The position numbers were made by a program, and so were the translations under genes. A DNA stretch of 36,012 nt from an uncultured Clostridium sp. (GTDB taxonomy: Bacteria > Bacillota > Clostridia > TANB77 > CAG-508): the NCBI GenBank assembly GCA_930990645.1, contig CAKNQJ010000006.1, positions 1-36,012 on the forward strand, read 5' to 3'. The notes under the pieces are model-generated. The model made no database searches and was not told the DNA's origin. It saw only the letters and a list, made by a program, of their open reading frames with translations. This document shows positions 9,553-18,833 of this stretch, piece after piece; the first letter of the stretch is position 1, and every line of letters begins with the position of its first letter.

Positions 9553-11049
9553 TTACAAAAACAACTTAAATTTTTTCTTTATTCTCACATTATCAACTTC
9601 AATCTTTTTTGAACTCTCTATAACATTATCATCATAATACTGGACAAGCAAAATTTTATCTTCATAATTACACTGTATATTTATATTTTGCAAGCAAATA
9701 ATTTTTGTATCAAATACATCTTTTAAAATTTCATATGTAAGCTCATCATCTTCTGCAAAGATGTCCCATACTTTTAATTGCTGTGCTTTTTTTATTACTA
9801 ATTTAATTAAATTTCTAAAATCAATTTTTAATTCTTCTATATCTTTAACACTTTCTTCTAAGCTTATAGGGACATATCTATAATATCTAATTTTGTATAT
9901 CCATTTTATTAATTCTGCTTTATTTTCTTCTTTAATCTTCTTTACATTACTAGTTACTATCTCAATAAATTTCCTAGCTAATTCTATTATTTCTTCCTTG
10001 CTAATTTCTTTACCAATACTTTTTAAAAATTCATTTTCTTTTTCCAAGTTGCTTTTTTGCTCGACAAATTCTTTTGGTAATATTAGCTTATTGCATTCTT
10101 CGATTTTGCCTATCAAATCAACTCTTTCCTTATCCAAAATTCCCACTAAATAGCTTACACTAAATATTTTATCTTTGTTAGGCAATTTTTCATTTCTAGC
10201 ATAATACTCTTCTTTTAATAATTCATTATTATTTAGTATCTTATCTATGTTTTCAATTTGCTTTGTATAATCCTTTTTTTCTTGTGTTACTTTCTCCAGA
10301 AATTCCTTTTTATTATCAAATAATTTAAGCCTTTCTACTTTTTCATTCTTTAATTGCTGTAAGATTTTATTATATTCTTCGTCATTATTGGTGCTAACAT
10401 ATTTTTCTATAACCATTCTTGATACTATTCTAAAAAGCTCAGTATCATTATTTTTTCTTATCCTATTGCTTCCGTTTAGCAAAATTATTGTTTGATAAAT
10501 AAAATTATATTCAATATCCTTTATTTCTTTTGTTATTATATCCCATGACCAACCATTAAAATCACGAATAACCTCTGTTCCAGCTCTCAACTTTCCTTGA
10601 TTAATCATTGTATTAATTGGTTTCTCTATATAATCTTTAATCATATAATTGTCGTCTTGCTCATCTAGTTTTAGTAATGCAGTTAGAATAGCAAGTTCGT
10701 TTTGAATACAAGTAATTTCGCCATTTAATTTATCTATCTTGTATTTCAAACTATCTTTTTCAAACTCTTCCCATTCTTCCGTTCCTGATTTAACTAAAAA
10801 TATTTTTAAAGCTTTCTCTTTTATAATTCTTAAAATATTTTCAATATATTCTTTTTTGGAAGGCACTTCTACTTTCACTGTCTCATAATCTTTGTATGCA
10901 TTCTCTATTTTATATAGCATGCTTAATAACAAGTTCTTCACATCATATGAATATAACTTGTGCTCTAAAATTTTCTCTAGTTCATTATTATAATCTCGAA
11001 TATTTAATTTAGCTAAAAGTTTATTTCTTCCCATACAGATTTTCCTCAC
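9553..11049 (-). CDS. Hypothetical protein, Lys/Glu-rich, probably coiled-coil
   Basis: 498-aa intact ORF; no family recognised. Confidence 0.7.
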   Translation of the reverse strand: MRKICMGRNKLLAKLNIRDYNNELEKILEHKLYSYDVKNLLLSMLYKIENAYKDYETVKVEVPSKKEYIENILRIIKEKALKIFLVKSGTEEWEEFEKDSLKYKIDKLNGEITCIQNELAILTALLKLDEQDDNYMIKDYIEKPINTMINQGKLRAGTEVIRDFNGWSWDIITKEIKDIEYNFIYQTIILLNGSNRIRKNNDTELFRIVSRMVIEKYVSTNNDEEYNKILQQLKNEKVERLKLFDNKKEFLEKVTQEKKDYTKQIENIDKILNNNELLKEEYYARNEKLPNKDKIFSVSYLVGILDKERVDLIGKIEECNKLILPKEFVEQKSNLEKENEFLKSIGKEISKEEIIELARKFIEIVTSNVKKIKEENKAELIKWIYKIRYYRYVPISLEESVKDIEELKIDFRNLIKLVIKKAQQLKVWDIFAEDDELTYEILKDVFDTKIICLQNINIQCNYEDKILLVQYYDDNVIESSKKIEVDNVRIKKKFKLFL

Positions 11050-11118
11050 TAGTTCTTTTATTTTAAGTAAGTTTTTAGTTAGCTGACTTTTTAAGGTTAC
11101 TATTTTTTGTTCTTTTAT

Positions 11119-11270
11119 CTAGGTAATATGTATGTTTTAAATTTTGTTTGAGTGCTTAAGGTGGGGACCGACAAGTTTACAAACTGTTAAGCCGAACGTA
11201 TGTGAGGTTTCTACAGTTTGTACGATGTTGGGGGTCGAAAACAAACATTTACAACATACATATTACCTAG
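11119..11270. repeat. Family A palindromic element, copy A2
   Basis: Outer stem CTAGGTAATATGTATGTT/AACATACATATTACCTAG; core CTTAAGGTGGGGACCGAC...ACGATGTTGGGGGTCGAAAAC; inner stem ACAAACTGT/ACAGTTTGT. Confidence 0.87.
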
Positions 11271-11312
11271 ATTTTATTTAGCAGTCCTCAAAAGTTGGAA
11301 GCCATTAAAAAC

Positions 11313-13730
11313 TTACTCTCCACTCATTTTTAGTTCTTCCCATCTTTCTTTAGACATTAGCACTTCACGTGGTTTGCTTCCTTGGAAACCAGATATTATT
11401 CCCCTTTCTTCCATTTGGTCTATTATTCTTCCTGCTCTTGCATATCCTACTTTAAATCTTCTTTGTATGAATGATGTTGAGGCTTGTCCTGTTTCCACAA
11501 CCACATCTATTGCCTCCATTAATAATGGGTCTGTATCACCATCTTCTTCTGAGCTATCAATTTCTTTGTCTGTACTATTTGCATTTTCAATTTGTTGTAT
11601 TATATCATCATTATATGTTGCCTCTCCATTACCTTTTATAAAGTCAACAATTTTTTCAACTTCCTTATCTGTAACAAATGCACCTTGTATTCTTACAGGC
11701 TTTGGTGCTCCTGCTGGATAAAATAACATATCACCTTTTCCAAGTAATTTTTCTGCTCCTGCCATATCTAGTATTGTTCTTGAGTCTACTTGTGAAGATA
11801 CAGAAAAGGCAATTCTTGATGGTATATTTGCTTTAATGATACCAGTAATAACATCAACTGAAGGTCTTTGTGTTGCTATTACTAAATGCATTCCAGCAGC
11901 TCTTGCCATCTGTGCTAATCTACAAATTGAATCTTCTACATCTTTTGGAGATACCATCATTAAATCTGAAAGCTCATCAATTATTATTACAATTTGTGGT
12001 AACTTTTGTCCTTCTCCTTCTTCATCTAATGCTTCGTTATATCCTTTAATATCTCTTACATTTTTGCTTGCAAATAAGCTATATCTGTTTACCATTTCTT
12101 GTACAGCCCATGCTAATGCACCTGCAGCCTTTTTAGGGTCTGTAACTACAGGTATAAGCAAATGTGGTATACCATTATACACAGAAAGTTCAACAACTTT
12201 TGGGTCAACCATTACAAGTTTTACTTCACTTGGTTTTGCCTTGTATATAATACTTGCAATTAAAGTATTGATACATACTGATTTACCAGAACCTGTTGCA
12301 CCTGCAATAAGCACGTGTGGCATTTTTGCAATGTCTGCTACTACTTCTTCTCCTGCAACATTTTTACCCAGTGCAAATGCTAACTTAGACTTGTGATTTT
12401 TAAATTCATCACTATCAATTATATCTCTTAAATGCACTACTTCATTTTCTTTGTTTGGAATTTCTATTCCAACTGCTTGCTTGCCAGGTATTGGTGCTTC
12501 AATTCTTATAGTTTCAGCTGCCAAATTAAGAGCAATATCATCTGCAAGATTTGCTATTTTGCTAACTCTCACACCTTCTGCAGGTTTTAACTCATATCTT
12601 GTTATAGCAGGTCCTACAGATACATTTTCAACTTTTGCAGATACTCCAAAACTATACAAAGTTTTTTGTAATTTAGTAGCTGTATCTGCAACAGCTTTTT
12701 TACCACCTTTTACACCTTTCTTTTCTCCTTCAGATAATAACTGAATTGGTGGAAATTCATAATGCTCATCCTCCACAGTCACAGTATGTTCTAATTGCAA
12801 TACTTGTTTTACTTTTTCCTCTTTAGTCTCTTGTTCTGCTTTAAACAAATTTGCTTCTATCTCATCTGGGTTATTCTTCTTTTCTTCTTTATCTTTTACT
12901 CTACCACCAATACTAAAAGGTATTAAATCGTCATCTCCCTTATGGTCATATTTCTTTAATTTCTTGTCCTTCTTTTTATCTTCTTCCTCATCATTTAAAT
13001 TAATAGTTAGTTGTTCCGCTAAAGCCTCTGCCTCTCTTCTTTGCTCCTCTTTTTCTCTTAATCTACGTTCTTTCTTTGTCTCTTTTCTTACTGGAACTCC
13101 CTCTTCATCTTCAACTTTTCTTCTTGAACTTCTTCTTTCTTCTCTTGCTTCCATCTTTTCTATTTTTCTGTCTTCTCTATCTTCTCTTTTCCTCTCAACA
13201 TAATCTGCTATTAGTTCAGCTGGTTTTATACCAAATATAAATACAAGTAAAATTGCAGCAACTCCTATGCATAAAATTACTGTTCCAACTTCACCTAAAA
13301 GCCCAATCAATACCGATGCAATAGCTGTCCCTATAGCTCCTCCTCCATTATTAACTTCTCCTAATTCATAGCCTTTTTGTACAGCTGCTGATAAGTCACT
13401 ATTTATATCAATATTTCCATTAGAAAATTGAAAAACACTAAGCATTGTAGCAATGCATATTAAAAATATTCCATATTGAATCAACTTAGATATCAAGTAA
13501 TCTTTATCCTCAGTTGTCATATATATTGCTATTAAAAAAGTTCCTATAGGAATTATATATTTTATTGCTCCCATAATTCCACCTAGTATCGGACTTAGAT
13601 GTTCTCCAATATATCCTGATTTTGTATATATCAATATAGCAAGTAATATACTAATTAAAAACATAAATACTACTGCTACATTTATATCGAATTTACTTGT
13701 TTTTTTCGCTCTTTTTCCTCTTTTTGCCAA
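11313..13730 (-). CDS. ftsK/spoIIIE: DNA translocase FtsK/SpoIIIE
   Basis: Four TM segments, Walker [22 protein letters not shown]-terminal gamma winged helix ([32 protein letters not shown]). Start placed at TTG 13730 downstream of GGGAG; the ORF track extends to 13784. Confidence 0.93.
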   Translation of the reverse strand: MAKRGKRAKKTSKFDINVAVVFMFLISILLAILIYTKSGYIGEHLSPILGGIMGAIKYIIPIGTFLIAIYMTTEDKDYLISKLIQYGIFLICIATMLSVFQFSNGNIDINSDLSAAVQKGYELGEVNNGGGAIGTAIASVLIGLLGEVGTVILCIGVAAILLVFIFGIKPAELIADYVERKREDREDRKIEKMEAREERRSSRRKVEDEEGVPVRKETKKERRLREKEEQRREAEALAEQLTINLNDEEEDKKKDKKLKKYDHKGDDDLIPFSIGGRVKDKEEKKNNPDEIEANLFKAEQETKEEKVKQVLQLEHTVTVEDEHYEFPPIQLLSEGEKKGVKGGKKAVADTATKLQKTLYSFGVSAKVENVSVGPAITRYELKPAEGVRVSKIANLADDIALNLAAETIRIEAPIPGKQAVGIEIPNKENEVVHLRDIIDSDEFKNHKSKLAFALGKNVAGEEVVADIAKMPHVLIAGATGSGKSVCINTLIASIIYKAKPSEVKLVMVDPKVVELSVYNGIPHLLIPVVTDPKKAAGALAWAVQEMVNRYSLFASKNVRDIKGYNEALDEEGEGQKLPQIVIIIDELSDLMMVSPKDVEDSICRLAQMARAAGMHLVIATQRPSVDVITGIIKANIPSRIAFSVSSQVDSRTILDMAGAEKLLGKGDMLFYPAGAPKPVRIQGAFVTDKEVEKIVDFIKGNGEATYNDDIIQQIENANSTDKEIDSSEEDGDTDPLLMEAIDVVVETGQASTSFIQRRFKVGYARAGRIIDQMEERGIISGFQGSKPREVLMSKERWEELKMSGE

Positions 13731-13946
13731 AGTATCTCCCTTACCTTTCTTTTGAATTAGTATATACAACTCCCAAATATACATTTGTATTATATCACAA
13801 GGTAAGCAAAATGCAAATAAATTTGCAAAAAAAATATTAAAGAATAATAGCGAGCTATTTAAACATTTTCACTGTTTAAAACATTTCAACGCTCGCGTTA
13901 TTGTTCGTGCGCCAAATTTTACAAAGTAAAATTTGTGTGCATCTGA

Positions 13947-13985
13947 GTTTTCCCTTATAGGAAATGCAATTTCCTATAATGGAAA
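13947..13985. repeat. Hairpin with constant tip ATAGGAAATGCAATTTCCTAT, copy D1
   Basis: Palindrome TTATAGGAAATGCAATTTCCTATAA with flanking GTTTTCC/GGAAAC arms; the tip recurs at 18201-18225. Confidence 0.75.
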
Positions 13986-14026
13986 CAAACAAGCAATTTG
14001 GGTCTGTCCCCAATTGCTTGTTTGTT
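13984..14026. repeat. 13-nt constant-loop hairpin (REP-like), abutting the stop codon of the FN3 gene
   Basis: AACAAACAAGCAATT-TGGGTCTGTCCCC-AATTGCTTGTTTGTT, perfect 15-bp stem; FN3 stop codon at 14027. Confidence 0.85.
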
Positions 14027-16123
14027 TTAGAATGTTACTCTGCTTGAGTAGTCTCCGTATACTTTCTTTCCATTTTCAATTGTGTATGCTCTTACTCTTA
14101 CTGAACTTCCTGAATATCTATCTGTAATTCCTGATTTTGTTAGGCTTGTTTCTGTTGTTGTATATCTACATGTAGGTACTCCTTTTAAGTCTAATGCTAC
14201 TTCGTATCCATCTGCACCGCTAACTCTGTTCCATGTAAATGTTGCTCTGTCTCCTGATTTGCTTGCTCTTAGTCCAGTTACTTTTCCTATTGTTGTACTT
14301 CCTCCGTCGTCGTCTTCATCGTCATTTTCTGTATTGTTAAAGTATACTGTGCTTGAGTAATCTCCGTATACTTTATCTCCATCTACTGTCTTAAACGCTC
14401 TTACTTTCATTGAGTAGTCTGAATTTTTCTTTTCAAATCCTGTTAATGTTTTGCTCGTTCCTGTTACTGTATATCTTGACGTTCCTACTCCTGGTACTGA
14501 TAGTAACATTTCGTATCCATCTGCATTGCTTACACTATTCCATGTAAAGCTTGCTCTTTCTCCTGACATGCTTACTCTTAGTCCACTTACTTTTCCTACT
14601 GTCACTTCTTCTTCCTCTGTATTGTTAAAGTATACTGTGCTTGAGTAGTCTCCATATACTTTGTCTCCATTTACTGTCTTATATGCTCTTACTTTCATTG
14701 AGTAGTCTGAGTTTTTCTTTGTAAATCCTGTTAATGTTTTGCTTGTTCCTGTTAATGTATATGTTGATGTTCCTACTCCTGGTACTGATAGTAACATTTC
14801 GTATCCATTTGCATTGCTTACGCTATTCCATGTAAAGCTTGCTCGGTCTCCTGACATACTTACTTTTAGTCCGCTTACTTTTCCTACTGTCACTTCTTCT
14901 TCCTCTGTATTGTTAAAGTATACTGTGTTTGAGTAGTCTCCATATACCTTCTCTCCGTCTACTGTCTTATATGCTCTTACTCTCATTGAGTAGTCTGAAT
15001 TTTTCTTTTCAAATCCTGTTAATGTTTTGCTCGTTTCTGTTAGTGTATATCTTGCTGTTCCTACTCCTGGTATAGCTATTTCCATTTCGTATCCATCTGC
15101 ATTACTTACGCTGTTCCATGTAAAGCTTGCTTTGTCTCCTGACATGCTTACCTTTAACCCTGTTACTTTGTCTAACTCTACTTTCTCTTCTTCATATATA
15201 ATATCAACTGTATTTGAGTAATCACCATATACTTTTTCTCCATTATGATATGCATATGCTCTTACTTTAGCTTCATATGGATAATCTGCTGTAAATCCAT
15301 TTAATGTTATTTTATTATCTGTTGTATTGTATATAGCGTCTTGGTATCCAGGGATAGTTATTGCCAACTCATATCCATCTGCATTTGTTACATTATCCCA
15401 TGTTAGTGTTGCCTCATCTTTATTCATGCTTACTTTTAGGTTTGTAACTTTATCTGGTGTTTCTATTTGTGCTTCATCTTCCTCTTCATATTTTAACACT
15501 GCCAAGTCTGAAAATGTTCCATATACTTTTTCATTTGCTTCTGTTAAATATGGTTTGATTTTTATGCTGTAAACTTCTTCTTCATCCATTCCTATTAATC
15601 TTACTTTAGTTGCTGAAGTTGACCCTATGTCTATGAAGTCACTATCTTGTACACTAGCATAAATTTCATACCCATCTGCATTTGTTACTCCATCCCATTC
15701 AATTGTACCTGTAACTCCATTAGAAGTTGTTTTTATGTTTTCTACCATCTCTAGTTTTGATGTAGTCTGTGAACTTTCACCTATTTTAAATCTAACCTCT
15801 GGCGAAAAGTCTGATGAATTTCCGTTTCCATCATATGCTTTAACCTTTACTCCGTATATTTCTCCTGCTTCAAATCCTATTACAGTAACTTTATTACCTG
15901 TTATTCTTCCTACATGTTGATAACCTATTGCTGGTAAATCAATATATACGTCATAACCAGTCGCATCATTTGCTTTACTCCATTCTATTTCAGCTTTCGT
16001 ATTATCTGTTATTACACTTATGTCACTAATATTTAAGTTACTAGCTGCATTAACTGTTGTTGCTAATAGTGTTAGTATGATAAATACAATTGTGCATAAT
16101 ATTATGTTCCTCATTTTTCTCAT
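14027..16123 (-). CDS. Secreted multi-FN3-domain protein
   Basis: N-terminal signal peptide; about seven tandem FN3-like units (KVSGLKVSMSGDRASFTWNSVSNADGYEM...YSMKVRAYKTVDGEKVYGDYSSTVYF). Confidence 0.88.
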   Translation of the reverse strand: MRKMRNIILCTIVFIILTLLATTVNAASNLNISDISVITDNTKAEIEWSKANDATGYDVYIDLPAIGYQHVGRITGNKVTVIGFEAGEIYGVKVKAYDGNGNSSDFSPEVRFKIGESSQTTSKLEMVENIKTTSNGVTGTIEWDGVTNADGYEIYASVQDSDFIDIGSTSATKVRLIGMDEEEVYSIKIKPYLTEANEKVYGTFSDLAVLKYEEEDEAQIETPDKVTNLKVSMNKDEATLTWDNVTNADGYELAITIPGYQDAIYNTTDNKITLNGFTADYPYEAKVRAYAYHNGEKVYGDYSNTVDIIYEEEKVELDKVTGLKVSMSGDKASFTWNSVSNADGYEMEIAIPGVGTARYTLTETSKTLTGFEKKNSDYSMRVRAYKTVDGEKVYGDYSNTVYFNNTEEEEVTVGKVSGLKVSMSGDRASFTWNSVSNANGYEMLLSVPGVGTSTYTLTGTSKTLTGFTKKNSDYSMKVRAYKTVNGDKVYGDYSSTVYFNNTEEEEVTVGKVSGLRVSMSGERASFTWNSVSNADGYEMLLSVPGVGTSRYTVTGTSKTLTGFEKKNSDYSMKVRAFKTVDGDKVYGDYSSTVYFNNTENDDEDDDGGSTTIGKVTGLRASKSGDRATFTWNRVSGADGYEVALDLKGVPTCRYTTTETSLTKSGITDRYSGSSVRVRAYTIENGKKVYGDYSSRVTF
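14336..15210. repeat. DNA-level tandem repeats of about 288 bp encoding FN3 units
   Basis: Near-identical blocks (e.g. TTGTTAAAGTATACTGTG(C/T)TTGAGTA) recur at about 14336, 14624 and 14912, i.e. 288 bp or 96 codons apart. Confidence 0.8.
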
Positions 16124-16184
16124 AATATTATCACCCTCCTCTCATTTTTCCATCATTTCTATTTTACCACTTTTTATGTCTACT

Positions 16185-16228
16185 GTCAAGATTTTCCACA
16201 CATTTTCCAGGGCAAAGAAAATCTTGAC
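16185..16228. repeat. 12-bp perfect inverted repeat upstream of the FN3 gene
   Basis: GTCAAGATTTTC/GAAAATCTTGAC with 20-nt loop. Confidence 0.75.
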
Positions 16229-16273
16229 CACAACACATCTTTATGTTATTCTATATTTATAGAAAGAAATTAA

Positions 16274-16464
16274 TTTATTAGAGCATAAATCGCTCGAATG
16301 GAGGTTAGTGTGAAAAACAAGTTTTTCACACTAATGCTACTATCGCTTTCGCCCTCAAAATTCTAAAGAATTTTGAGATGGCTAATAAAAACCTCTTTCA
16401 TTCTCGCAATATAGAGGTTTTTAATTAAAATTTTATTAGAGCATAAATCGCTCGAATGGAGGTT
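16274..16464. repeat. 33-bp perfect direct repeat bracketing a hairpin-rich segment
   Basis: TTTATTAGAGCATAAATCGCTCGAATGGAGGTT at 16274-16306 and 16432-16464; between them hairpins TTAGTGTGAAAAAC-AA-GTTTTTCACACTAA and CAAAATTCTAAAGAATTTTG. Confidence 0.88.
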
Positions 16465-16467
16465 TTT

Positions 16468-16653
16468 ATGGTTAGAAAAAGTACTTTTATAATTACAATT
16501 TGTATACTATTAGTTATTTTTATTACAACAATATCAATTATAGTATACCATTATGAAACTAGAAATGTTAATGTTAGTATTCCTACTGTTGTAGATGAAG
16601 ATAGCAATGTAGAAGATTTATTACCTGGAATAAGTTTGGATGCAACTGAATAA
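16468..16653 (+). CDS. Small single-pass membrane protein (61 aa)
   Basis: GGAGG then ATG at 16468: MVRKSTFIITICILLVIFITTISIIVYHYETRNVNVSIPTVVDEDSNVEDLLPGISLDATE; good SD spacing. Confidence 0.65.
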   Translation: MVRKSTFIITICILLVIFITTISIIVYHYETRNVNVSIPTVVDEDSNVEDLLPGISLDATE

Positions 16654-16655
16654 TT

Positions 16656-16830
16656 AAAAAATTGTTACTATTTTAAGGCTTTAAAATTATCAATGCCCTG
16701 CAACGGTAGTTTTAATTAAAATCGTCTCGCTACGTCCCGACGGAGCTCCCTGCTCCGCTCGTCGATTTTAATTATAAGCTCCCTGCGCGGGCTTTAAATT
16801 TATTCTAACCTTAAAATAGTAACAATTTTT
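16656..16830. repeat. MITE-like nested palindrome with GC-rich core between convergent genes (family F)
   Basis: Perfect outer arms AAAAATTGTTACTATTTTAAGG / CCTTAAAATAGTAACAATTTTT; inner arms TAATTAAAATCG / CGATTTTAATTA; GC-rich CGTCTCGCTACGTCCCGACGGAGCTCCCTGCTCCGCTCGTCG core. Confidence 0.85.
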
Positions 16831-16837
16831 TATACTT

Positions 16838-17275
16838 CTATTTCAATTCTTTTCTATTATTTTTGATAACTTTTAAAGCATCTTCTAAAGCCACTTCTAT
16901 TCCTGCTAAAACGCCATCTGCATACTCTTCTGTTCCACTTTTTATTTCTCTTGACATTTCATTTGCAGTTTCTATAATTTCTACTTTCTTTTCATAAGCC
17001 TTTTTAGTAATTTCATGCTCATCAATCATAGAAATAATTCTATTTTCCGCTTCTTTAATTATTTCATCTGCCTCATTTTGAGCCTCAACCAATATTCTTT
17101 GTCTTTCTTCTTTTATCCATTTTGCTTGTTTCAATTCATCAGGAAGTTTTAATCTTATTTCTTTTACAATATCCAAAATATCTTCCTTATTCACTATGCA
17201 TTTACTTGAAAATGGTATTCCTCTGCTTTTATCAAGCATGTCCTCTAAAGCTTCTAACAATGTAAATATTTCCAT
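16838..17275 (-). CDS. Coiled-coil, ATP-synthase-subunit-like protein of unknown function
   Basis: Helical Lys/Glu-rich 145 aa (RQRILVEAQNEADEIIKEAENRIISMIDEHEITKKAYEKK); 4 nt from rsmD. Confidence 0.6.
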   Translation of the reverse strand: MEIFTLLEALEDMLDKSRGIPFSSKCIVNKEDILDIVKEIRLKLPDELKQAKWIKEERQRILVEAQNEADEIIKEAENRIISMIDEHEITKKAYEKKVEIIETANEMSREIKSGTEEYADGVLAGIEVALEDALKVIKNNRKELK

Positions 17276-17279
17276 AAAC

Positions 17280-17846
17280 TTACTCCTTTCGACTTAAGAA
17301 TATTAGGTAAGCACGTCCATATTTTCTTAAATCATTTACTGTTACTTTCAATTTTTCTAATTCTCTTAAATCTCTTTCCTTTTCGTCTGTTTCTACAATT
17401 ATTAATCCATCTTTTTTTAATAAATCATATGAAATAATTAACTCAGTTGCTAATCCTGCCAAATCCTTCTTATATGGCGGATCTATATATATAGTATCAA
17501 ATTTTATTTTTTGTTCTTTCATATTCAATAAACACTTTTTAAAATCTTTTTCTACCACATCTGATTTATCAAAAAATCTAGTCTTATCAAGATTCTTTTT
17601 TATCATTTCTGCAGCCATATGTGAATGCTCACAGAAGTAAACTTTTTTTGCCCCTCTGCTTATAAACTCAATTCCAATTGCTCCACTTCCTGCAAATAAA
17701 TCTAAAACCACACTATCGTCAATTCTATTCTGTATTATATTAAATAGTGATTCTTTCACTCTATCTAGTGTAGGCCTAGTGTCTATACTTTCAATAGAAT
17801 TCAATTTTGTGCCTTTTGCGCACCCACTTATTACTCTCATTGTCAC
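17280..17846 (-). CDS. rsmD: 16S rRNA (guanine966-N2)-methyltransferase RsmD
   Basis: MRVISGCAKGTKLNSIESIDTRPTLDRVKESLFNII...VLDLFAGSGAIGIEFISRGAKKVYFCEH...IYIDPPY. Confidence 0.95.
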   Translation of the reverse strand: MTMRVISGCAKGTKLNSIESIDTRPTLDRVKESLFNIIQNRIDDSVVLDLFAGSGAIGIEFISRGAKKVYFCEHSHMAAEMIKKNLDKTRFFDKSDVVEKDFKKCLLNMKEQKIKFDTIYIDPPYKKDLAGLATELIISYDLLKKDGLIIVETDEKERDLRELEKLKVTVNDLRKYGRAYLIFLSRKE

Positions 17847-17908
17847 CTCATATGATATACTATATATTTTAACCGATTTTTTTTATATGTCAATAATAAT
17901 TACAGAAT

Positions 17909-18000
17909 TGTAATATATATTTAATATTTTTGTAACATTGTCAAATAATTGTAATATTTCTTTAACATTATACGATTAATTGTAATATTTGTAATATTTC
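17909..18000. promoter_or_regulatory. TGTAAY/TTTAAY iteron cluster upstream of rsmD
   Basis: Units at 17909, 17920, 17931 (exact 11-bp phase), 17950 and 17961 (11 bp), 17981, 17990. Confidence 0.5.
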
Positions 18001-18191
18001 TAAACTAAAAGCAACGAAATTCTTCATTTATTCGTGACTCTTTGTTTTTTTTAATCAAAGTAAAGAATTTTTAAAGCAGATAGCAATTTTCGTATATCTA
18101 AACCAAGCAACGAAAGTCGCCCTTTGTTCGTGCTGATTTGAGTTTCCGACCAAATGTGAGGAAATCTCAAAGGCAATATCGATTTCAGCTA

Positions 18192-18234
18192 TTTTTTAAG
18201 ATATAGGAAATGCAATTTCCTATATCTTAAAAAA
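18192..18234. repeat. Constant-tip hairpin D2
   Basis: TTTTTTAAGATATAGGAAAT-GCA-ATTTCCTATATCTTAAAAAA, perfect 20-bp stem; shares a 21-bp tip with 13957-13977; followed by CTTGCAG/CTGCAAG hairpin (18235-18257). Confidence 0.8.
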
Positions 18235-18295
18235 CTTGCAGAAATCATAACTGCAAGTTTACTTTTCAATACTTATCTTCTGCGAAATAATAATT

Positions 18296-18352
18296 TAAGG
18301 CCTGTCCCCATTTTCTCAAAAATGGGAATTTGGAGCCTGTCCCTAAATTCTC
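18296..18352. repeat. Solo double REP-like unit homologous to the RAYT element ends
   Basis: Reverse complement GAGAATTTAGGGACAGGCTCCAAATTCCC...AAAATGGGGACAGGCC aligns with GGAATTTGGGGACAGGTCTCAAATTCCAC...AAAATTGGGACAGGTCTC at the RAYT end; one hairpin has the 13-nt loop GGAGCCTGTCCCT. Confidence 0.75.
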
Positions 18353-18800
18353 ACTCTTTGTTTACTTCTTTTAATAGTTCTAGTTGTGATATTAACAATG
18401 ATTCCATTTTCGCTTTATATACATCAAATTGTTTTTGTAATTCATCTAATTCTTTGGTCTTCATTGTTATTTGTTGCTCTAATTCCATAAGTTGTTGTTT
18501 TGCTGTACCTTGAGCATCTCTTACTATTTGATCTGCTTGTTGTTGTGCAACTTTTTTTATTTCGTCTGCTGTACTTTGTGCCATAACTAAAGTATTTTGA
18601 AGTGTTGATTCTAAATTTTTATATTTTACAAGACTTGCTTCTAATTCTGCCATTTTTCCTTTATTTTCATTAGACTCTTTATATAATTTTTCATAGTCTA
18701 CAGTTAATTCATCAAGGAAATTGTCTACCTCTTCTACACTATAGCCATTCATCATTTGCTTAGCAAATTTTTTGTTTTCTATATCTAATGGTGTATACAT
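18351..18800 (-). CDS. divIVA: DivIVA domain protein
   Basis: MYTPLDIENKKFAKQMMNGYSVEEVDNFLDELTVDYEKLYKE plus coiled coil. Confidence 0.93.
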   Translation of the reverse strand: MYTPLDIENKKFAKQMMNGYSVEEVDNFLDELTVDYEKLYKESNENKGKMAELEASLVKYKNLESTLQNTLVMAQSTADEIKKVAQQQADQIVRDAQGTAKQQLMELEQQITMKTKELDELQKQFDVYKAKMESLLISQLELLKEVNKE

Positions 18801-18833
18801 ATTTGTCCCTCCTAAATTCCTTTTATAACTACA

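Noticed and set aside
11218-12744. + strand ORFs 11218-11721, 11836-12396 and 12451-12744
   Set aside because: Antisense to ftsK/spoIIIE; no independent coding support
14336-15210. Regular 288-bp repeats considered as a CRISPR-like array
   Set aside because: Repeats are in frame inside an FN3 coding sequence, far too long, with no unique spacers
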